Assembly: GCA_021789715.1 (NCBI GenBank)
Contig: JAJYJE010000033.1
Coordinates: 1 to 8,683, forward strand
From: a bacterium
GTDB taxonomy: Bacteria > Patescibacteriota > Doudnabacteria > UBA920
Direction: 5' to 3'
Length of the DNA stretch: 8,683 nucleotides
Numbering within the stretch: the first letter of the stretch is position 1; each line of letters starts with the position of its first letter. The notes beneath the pieces were generated by a model that did no database searches, was not told the DNA's origin, and was given only the letters and a program-made list of their open reading frames with translations. This document shows positions 4,953 to 8,683 of the stretch, piece by piece. The position numbers and the translations under genes are program-made.

Positions 4953-5702
4953 ATGTACAAAATTTTTAAAGAGTTGCTCCTTACGGCCGTGATTTTGTTT
5001 TGCGCCGGTTTTATTTACGGCCGCATTTCCGCCGCCGGACCCCAAACCGACTATTTCAACAGCCACTGGCGGACAACACTGGACCGCACTCCGGTGCTGC
5101 GGCAGATTTTAGGGCTGCACGACAACGGGGACGCCAGGAGCGATTATTTAGGTTCCAGATTTAGCTCGATTTATATTACGGTTAACGCCGTGTATGATGT
5201 TACCGTGGACACCGCGGTGCTTGACCGTTTCGCGGCCGCGGTGCGGGACGTTACAGGCAAGCCTGCGTCGTATCGGGTGGTTTACAATAATATCTCCCAA
5301 ACGGATTTAAGCGATGATGATGTGGCGGGAATCTTTAACCGGTATCACTCCCCCATTCCCTCCGGCGCTGCTTCTTTGACAGTGCTTATTGCCGATACCC
5401 ACCAAAACGAACCCAATTTGCTCGGCTCCACGTTCCAAGAGTACGGCATTGTCATGTATAAAAAAACTCTGGAAGGCTTTACTTCCGCGGCGCCTTCCAC
5501 TTTGGGAAATTACGAACTTTCTACATTGCTGCATGAATTCGGCCACCAGATCGGTTTGGGCCATAACAATATTCCCGGCTGTCTTATGAACTCGCAAGCG
5601 GAACAGAACAATGCCGCGATTACCGATCCGGCTTTTGTGGTAACGGACTTTTGCCAGCCCGAGTTGGAACAGATTAACATGCAAAAGGCCTTGTCCCAGT
5701 AA
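4953..5702 (+). CDS. Membrane-anchored or secreted metzincin-type zinc metalloprotease
   Basis: This 249-aa protein has an N-terminal hydrophobic segment (residues ~8-22, LLLTAVILFCAGFIY) acting as an uncleaved anchor or signal peptide. The rest would lie outside the cytoplasm. The zinc-binding consensus HEFGHQIGLGH spans residues 194-204 (His194, Glu195, His198, His204 in HExxHxxGxxH). A methionine at 212 in GCLMN, eight residues after the third histidine, fits the Met-turn of metzincins. By family knowledge Glu195 activates water for peptide hydrolysis. The region before it (~60-190) has no clear prodomain cysteine switch; its only cysteines are Cys17 (in the anchor), Cys210 and one near residue 232. 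The specific metzincin subfamily cannot be assigned. The start at 4953 gives the hydrophobic N-terminus directly; no strong Shine-Dalgarno is visible. The substrate is unknown. Confidence 0.85.
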   Translation: MYKIFKELLLTAVILFCAGFIYGRISAAGPQTDYFNSHWRTTLDRTPVLRQILGLHDNGDARSDYLGSRFSSIYITVNAVYDVTVDTAVLDRFAAAVRDVTGKPASYRVVYNNISQTDLSDDDVAGIFNRYHSPIPSGAASLTVLIADTHQNEPNLLGSTFQEYGIVMYKKTLEGFTSAAPSTLGNYELSTLLHEFGHQIGLGHNNIPGCLMNSQAEQNNAAITDPAFVVTDFCQPELEQINMQKALSQ

Positions 5703-5764
5703 GGCGGACGTAAGTAAAAAAACCCCAATCCGTCGTTATATTTAAGCGCATTAACCGGCCACCT

Positions 5765-6184
5765 ATGAAGACATCAAACAACAAAATTTTGATCGTTGAA
5801 GATGAATTATTTTTACTCAATGTGTTATCTGACAAATTTAAGCGGGAAGGATTTCGGGTAGTGCAGGCAACTGACGGGCAAAAAGGCCTGGATATGGCGG
5901 CCAAACACAAGCCGGATTTAATTTTGCTCGACATAATTATGCCCTTGGTCGACGGCGTGACCATGGTTAAGCGGATGCGGGGCGACAGCCGCATTGCCGA
6001 TGTCCCCGTCATCATAATCAGTAATTTAAGCGAAGTCGAGCGGATTGCCGAAATTTTGGGCGCCAAGACAGGCGTAATTGAATATTTGGTTAAAAGTCAT
6101 TGGTCGCTGGAAGGGGTGGTGAAGAAAGTTAGGGAAACCCTCCAGGTTTATACTTTGCTGCGTCAGACTCAGGGAATTAAATAG
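5765..6184 (+). CDS. Stand-alone response regulator receiver (CheY-like) protein
   Basis: This 139-aa protein is a single receiver domain with no output domain. The acidic pocket Glu12-Asp13, the phosphoacceptor Asp56 in LILLDIIMP, Ser86 in the position that switches on phosphorylation, and Lys110 in YLVKS are all present. Phosphotransfer from a histidine kinase should therefore be possible. A ~20-residue C-terminal extension after the last helix (TLQVYTLLRQTQGIK) is too short for a DNA-binding domain. No kinase gene lies in the window. A TATATT at 5737-5742 could be a -10 box, but no -35 is evident and no Shine-Dalgarno is visible before the ATG. It could modulate a partner protein or kinase; the nearby cyclic-di-GMP enzyme is not an operon partner. 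Confidence 0.92.
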   Translation: MKTSNNKILIVEDELFLLNVLSDKFKREGFRVVQATDGQKGLDMAAKHKPDLILLDIIMPLVDGVTMVKRMRGDSRIADVPVIIISNLSEVERIAEILGAKTGVIEYLVKSHWSLEGVVKKVRETLQVYTLLRQTQGIK

Positions 6185-6200
6185 TTTCTTGCCGCGAATC

Positions 6201-6239
6201 AAATAGCTATAAAGGAAAAATCCTTTATAGCTATTTTTT
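6201..6239 (+). terminator. Intrinsic terminator after the receiver-domain gene
   Basis: AAATAGCTATAAAGGA (6201-6216) pairs perfectly with TCCTTTATAGCTATTT (6221-6236), a 16-bp stem with an AAAA loop. The T-run spans 6234-6239. It lies 16 nt after the stop of the receiver gene and also lies between that gene and the convergent small basic gene, so it may serve both, though the minus-strand T-run is only TTT. Confidence 0.9.
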
Positions 6240-6261
6240 CGCGCAGCGAATGGACAGCGTG

Positions 6262-6327
6262 TCAGTGGCGGCTGCTTCGGCGGCTCTTGCCGCGCGAACT
6301 CTTCTTAGCGCGTTTGCGCGTTGGCAT
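6262..6327 (-). CDS. Very small, extremely basic protein (21 aa)
   Basis: The ATG at 6327-6325 opens a 21-codon frame ending in TGA (6264-6262). Ten of 21 residues are Lys or Arg (positions 4, 5, 6, 8, 9, 12, 14, 16, 17, 20), most others are Ser, Gly, Ala or Thr, and it ends in His; there are no acidic residues. It begins MPTRKRAKKSS. A Shine-Dalgarno of unusual quality, AAGGGGGTGA (6342-6333), matches 9 of 10 bases of AAGGAGGTGA with 8 nt between the G-run and the ATG. This is the main reason to call it a gene. Composition suggests nucleic-acid binding, for example a ribosome-associated mini-protein comparable in character (not in sequence, as far as I can see) to Thx/bTHX. Coincidence in GC-rich sequence remains possible. 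Confidence 0.55.
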   Translation of the reverse strand: MPTRKRAKKSSRGKSRRSSRH

Positions 6328-6332
6328 GCTCG

Positions 6333-6342
6333 TCACCCCCTT
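6333..6342 (-). promoter_or_regulatory. Near-consensus Shine-Dalgarno for the 21-aa basic gene
   Basis: The minus strand reads AAGGGGGTGA, one mismatch from the anti-16S consensus AAGGAGGTGA. The G-run is 8 nt from the ATG at 6327. It decides both the existence and the start of that gene. Confidence 0.6.
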
Positions 6343-6356
6343 CCGCGGTGCGTGCA

Positions 6357-6370
6357 GATATGTTCATATC
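6357..6370. promoter_or_regulatory. Palindrome GATATG-TT-CATATC, possible operator
   Basis: This perfect 6-bp inverted repeat with a 2-bp centre lies 30 nt upstream of the basic gene's start codon, within the likely transcription start region. It could be a dimeric repressor site or chance. The surrounding 6371-6500 stretch holds no gene I can support. Confidence 0.3.
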
Positions 6371-6502
6371 GAGTCGCATTATTTTTGCTTTCGCTTGTCT
6401 TAAAGAATGTCAGGCAATTAATGTGACGCTAAAGTTGCCGCGGTCTTATAATTAATTGGCACCGTTTTTATTCGTACGTCGGAAGCGGCGCGCGGCGAAT
6501 TA

Positions 6503-6511
6503 TGCTATAAT
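6503..6511 (+). promoter_or_regulatory. Extended -10 promoter element for ahcY
   Basis: TGC-TATAAT (6503-6511) is a perfect hexamer with an extended TGN motif. No recognisable -35 is present. Transcription would start near 6518, giving a leader of ~22 nt before the ATG at 6540. Confidence 0.6.
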
Positions 6512-6539
6512 AACCCACGGAGCCAGTAAGATTTATTTT

Positions 6540-7793
6540 ATGAAATATCAAGTTAAAAACATCAAGCTAGCGGAGCAGGGGCGGCTTAAAATTGCCTGGG
6601 CCGAACGGGAAATGCCGGCAGTGGCTAATATCGCGAAAGATTTTTCCCGAACGCGGCCGTTTAAAAATATTCGGATAGCGGCTTGCCTGCATATCACCAA
6701 GGAAACAGCCGTTTTGCTCCAGGCTCTGGCGGCCGGGGGCGCCCGCATCGCTGCTTGCGGCAGTAATCCCCTCTCCACCCAGGATGATGTTGCCGCGGCT
6801 TTGGCCGCGGCCGGCGTTAATATATTTGCCTGGAAAGGCCAGTCCAACAAGGACTATTACCGCTGTCTCAATACCGCGCTTGATTGCGAACCGCTGCTTA
6901 CCATAGATGACGGAGCGGATTTGGTTTCTCTCATCCATTCCAAACGCAAAGAGCTGCTGCGGACGGTATGGGCGGGCCAGGAGGAAACTACGACGGGCGT
7001 CTTGCGCCTTAAGGCTATGGCCAAAGACGGGGCGCTGAAATATCCGGTAGTAGCGGTCAACGACACGCCGACTAAGCGTATGTTTGATAATTATTATGGC
7101 ACCGGCCAGTCTACCGTTGACGCGCTGATGCGCGTGGCAAACATTTTGCTTGCCGGCAAGGTCGTGGTGGTCGCCGGTTATGGTTATTGCGGCAAGGGCA
7201 TTGCCCTGCGGGCGCGGGGTTTAGGGGCGCGGGTGTTAGTGACCGAGGTAGGCAGTCTGCCCGCGTTGCAGGCGGCGATGGACGGTTTTGAGGTAATGCC
7301 GATGCCGGCTGCGGCCAAACTCGGCGATGTATTTTTAACCGCTACCGGCAACAGGGATGTAATTGCCAAGGATCAGGTTAAATTGATGAAGGACGGAGCG
7401 ATTTTGGGCAATAGCGGGCATTTTAACGTGGAAATTAATCTGGCGGATTTACAGCGGGCGGCCAAAGCAAAGCGCGTGATGCGGGAGGGTCTGGAAGAAT
7501 TTACGTTTGCGGATGGCCGGCGGATTTATCTGATTGCCGAAGGGCGGCTGATGAACCTGGCCGCGGCCGAGGGGCATCCTTCCGCCGTTATGGATATGTC
7601 ATTTGCCGGACAGGCGCTGACTTGCCAATGGCTGGCGAAAAATCATAACAAGCTGGAGGCCGAAGTTTATGACGTCCCGGCGGAAATTGACGAAAAGGTT
7701 TCCCGGTTAAAATTAGAGTCGCTCGGCGTGAAAATCGACAAGCTTACGCCGGAGCAAAAAAAATATTTGTCCAGCTGGCAGGAAGGAACTTAA
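6540..7793 (+). CDS. ahcY: S-adenosyl-L-homocysteine hydrolase (adenosylhomocysteinase)
   Basis: This 417-aa cytosolic NAD-dependent enzyme splits S-adenosylhomocysteine into homocysteine and adenosine, removing the inhibitory product of methyltransferases. Family motifs in order are the AEREMPAV start of the substrate domain, HITKET with His51, CGSNPLSTQDDVAAAL, EETTTG (148-153), NDTPTKRMFDNYYGTGQS with Lys179 and Asp183, the Rossmann signature GYGYCGKG at 213-220, VTEV with its ribose-binding Glu, GNSGHFNVEI, and HPSAVMDMSFAGQAL. It is the short archaeal/thermophile-type form: it ends SSWQEGT without the Lys-Tyr C-terminal tail of the eukaryotic/proteobacterial form. The residue after VTEV is Gly where Asp (EVDP) is usual. 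The start is the ATG at 6540; the in-frame TTG at 6456 lies upstream of the -10 element. The Shine-Dalgarno is weak. It is a single-gene unit ending near the terminator at 7851. Confidence 0.95.
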   Translation: MKYQVKNIKLAEQGRLKIAWAEREMPAVANIAKDFSRTRPFKNIRIAACLHITKETAVLLQALAAGGARIAACGSNPLSTQDDVAAALAAAGVNIFAWKGQSNKDYYRCLNTALDCEPLLTIDDGADLVSLIHSKRKELLRTVWAGQEETTTGVLRLKAMAKDGALKYPVVAVNDTPTKRMFDNYYGTGQSTVDALMRVANILLAGKVVVVAGYGYCGKGIALRARGLGARVLVTEVGSLPALQAAMDGFEVMPMPAAAKLGDVFLTATGNRDVIAKDQVKLMKDGAILGNSGHFNVEINLADLQRAAKAKRVMREGLEEFTFADGRRIYLIAEGRLMNLAAAEGHPSAVMDMSFAGQALTCQWLAKNHNKLEAEVYDVPAEIDEKVSRLKLESLGVKIDKLTPEQKKYLSSWQEGT

Positions 7794-7844
7794 CAATTTT
7801 TTTCCACTGTCCTTAAGTAAGAGTTAGCGGCCGTATTCGCATAC

Positions 7845-7880
7845 AAAAATCACGGCAGGCCTTTGCGGTCTGCCGTGTTT
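7845..7880. terminator. Bidirectional terminator between ahcY and the convergent barrel-like gene
   Basis: CACGGCAGGCC (7851-7861) pairs with GGTCTGCCGTG (7867-7877), 11 bp with one G-U wobble and a 5-nt loop. On the minus strand a T5 run follows (7849-7845), making it a good terminator for the gene ending at 7907. On the plus strand only TTT follows, so it is weaker for ahcY. Confidence 0.8.
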
Positions 7881-7906
7881 ATGCGTAATGCGGGCACCGC
7901 GCGCCG

Positions 7907-8602
7907 TTAGCGGATTTCGTAAGCTACGCCGGCCATGCCCATTACGGCGGAGGCATGAAACGCGCTGAGGCCGGCAGGCTGCGGCGATCGGATAAACGCC
8001 GGGCCGATTCCGCCAAAAATTTCCAGCCGTCCAAAGCGGAATTTGGGTCCAAACAAAATTTCGTTAACCTGCTGGGTGTACGCGCTCTGGCTGGCGGCGG
8101 GGACAGACGCGCCTTCAATAGCCCATTGGTAGCGGATCAGGTCGTAATGCGCGAATAATCCCCAATAATCTCCGATCATGCGGGTCAGTTCCGCTGAGAC
8201 TCCGAGTTCCCATGCCGCTCCGGCTTCAGCAATTGCCCCGCCCGATTGCCCGCCGGTAAAACTATGAATGCCGCGAGTGGCATTCGGCCCGGCAACGGCT
8301 TCCCAATGGCGGTTCTCTCCGAACCTGGCCCCAAGCAGCAGCGAAGGAGTGAACAGGATTGCGCTTTGGGGATTTAGCGCAATAAAAGAATTTACGGTTC
8401 GGCCCGAATTGATTTGTACGGGTACCACTTCGGTTACTTGGCCAAAACCCTTTGGGACAAAGGTAAGTACCGGCCGAAGCTTTATAACAAAGGCATGTCC
8501 CGGGGCGGTCTTGCCCGGTTGCGCCGGTGCTTGCCGTTGCGGCATCGGCTGTGCCGCGGCAATGACCGCGGGAAAAATCAGGGCCCGCAAAGTACGCTTC
8601 AT
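7907..8602 (-). CDS. Secreted beta-rich protein, possible outer-membrane beta-barrel
   Basis: This 231-aa protein has a Sec-type signal (MKRTLRALIFPAVIAAA, probable cleavage near residue 17) followed by a Gln/Pro-rich spacer to ~35. The rest alternates short amphipathic strands with Gly/Asn turns, for example HAFVIKLRPVLTFVP, SAILFTPSLLLGARFG, AGAAWELGVSAELTRMIG, YWGLFAHYDLIRYQW, EILFGPKFRFGRLEIFGGIG and AVMGMAGVAYEI. This is typical of small 8- to 10-stranded barrels, but the C-terminus is Arg rather than the usual aromatic residue. No named family is recognised. The start is well set by AGGAGG (complement of 8607-8612), 4 nt from the ATG at 8602. The gene is convergent with ahcY and the terminator at 7845-7880 follows it. 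If the organism is a monoderm, the protein is more likely an extracellular surface protein. Confidence 0.7.
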   Translation of the reverse strand: MKRTLRALIFPAVIAAAQPMPQRQAPAQPGKTAPGHAFVIKLRPVLTFVPKGFGQVTEVVPVQINSGRTVNSFIALNPQSAILFTPSLLLGARFGENRHWEAVAGPNATRGIHSFTGGQSGGAIAEAGAAWELGVSAELTRMIGDYWGLFAHYDLIRYQWAIEGASVPAASQSAYTQQVNEILFGPKFRFGRLEIFGGIGPAFIRSPQPAGLSAFHASAVMGMAGVAYEIR

Positions 8603-8606
8603 TAAT

Positions 8607-8612
8607 CCTCCT
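8607..8612 (-). promoter_or_regulatory. Shine-Dalgarno AGGAGG of the barrel-like gene
   Basis: The complement of CCTCCT at 8607-8612 gives a perfect AGGAGG with 4 nt to the ATG. The spacing is short but usable. The remaining 8613-8683 holds only the upstream region of this gene, and no convincing promoter is seen in it. Confidence 0.7.
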
Positions 8613-8683
8613 GTTATTACAGGACGATTTTAAGCCGTTCGTGTGACTTTTAGGCATAGCTAAAGTATTTGGTTAATATCCAA

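Noticed and set aside
6456..6539. N-terminal extension of AhcY from a TTG at 6456
   Set aside because: The extension precedes the TGCTATAAT promoter element and does not look like AhcY; the ATG at 6540 gives the family N-terminus.
6567..6938. Minus-strand frames inside ahcY
   Set aside because: They are antisense to a clearly conserved enzyme, with no ribosome-binding site or protein-like motifs.
8262..8657. Frames overlapping the barrel-like gene on both strands (8262-8657 minus, 8268-8633 plus, 8414-8605 plus)
   Set aside because: They are shadows of the frame with the signal peptide, AGGAGG and downstream terminator.

Overview
The window is bacterial chromosome of intermediate GC (about half G+C by eye). 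It has short intergenic gaps, encoded tRNA CCA ends and Shine-Dalgarno sequences in front of some genes. The lineage cannot be fixed from these genes. The 51-aa four-cysteine L33, the short archaeal/thermophile-type S-adenosylhomocysteine hydrolase and the lone receiver-domain protein would suit an uncultivated lineage such as Patescibacteria. The GGDEF-EAL protein and a possible outer-membrane barrel are less typical of that group, so this placement is tentative.

Layout. (1) 2-1912 (+) is the 3' part of a GAF-PAS-GGDEF-EAL cyclic-di-GMP protein that runs off the left edge. It ends in a 4-bp convergent overlap with (2) 1909-2847 (-), a polytopic PAP2-family membrane phosphatase/transferase. 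(3) Candidate face-to-face divergent promoters at 2920-2952 lie ahead of a translation-related cluster: tRNA-Thr(UGU), a roughly 210-nt leader with three stem-loops, rpmG (L33, only 51 codons), a strong hairpin, a decayed tRNA-like element, and tRNA-Trp(CCA). In many bacteria secE-nusG follows this tRNA; here there is a terminator (3773-3802) and then (4) 3859-4536, a visibly AT-richer gene of a conserved but unnamed family, probably acquired. (5) 4667-4918 encodes an unknown 83-aa protein. (6) 4953-5702 encodes a membrane-anchored metzincin-type zinc protease. (7) 5765-6184 is a stand-alone response-regulator receiver domain closed by a 16-bp-stem terminator. (8) On the minus strand at 6262-6327 there is a 21-residue, extremely basic peptide gene with a near-perfect Shine-Dalgarno sequence. 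(9) 6540-7793 is ahcY. (10) A bidirectional terminator separates it from 7907-8602 (-), a secreted beta-rich protein that may be an outer-membrane barrel.

The genes do not form one pathway. Signalling is represented by the c-di-GMP enzyme and the receiver domain, translation by L33, two tRNAs and possibly the basic peptide, the cell envelope by the PAP2 protein, metzincin and barrel candidate, and methyl-cycle metabolism by AhcY. The points most worth a second look are the tiny basic gene, the tRNA-like relic, the structured leader of rpmG, and the AT-rich gene standing where secE-nusG might be expected. No CRISPR array, insertion sequence or replication origin was seen.
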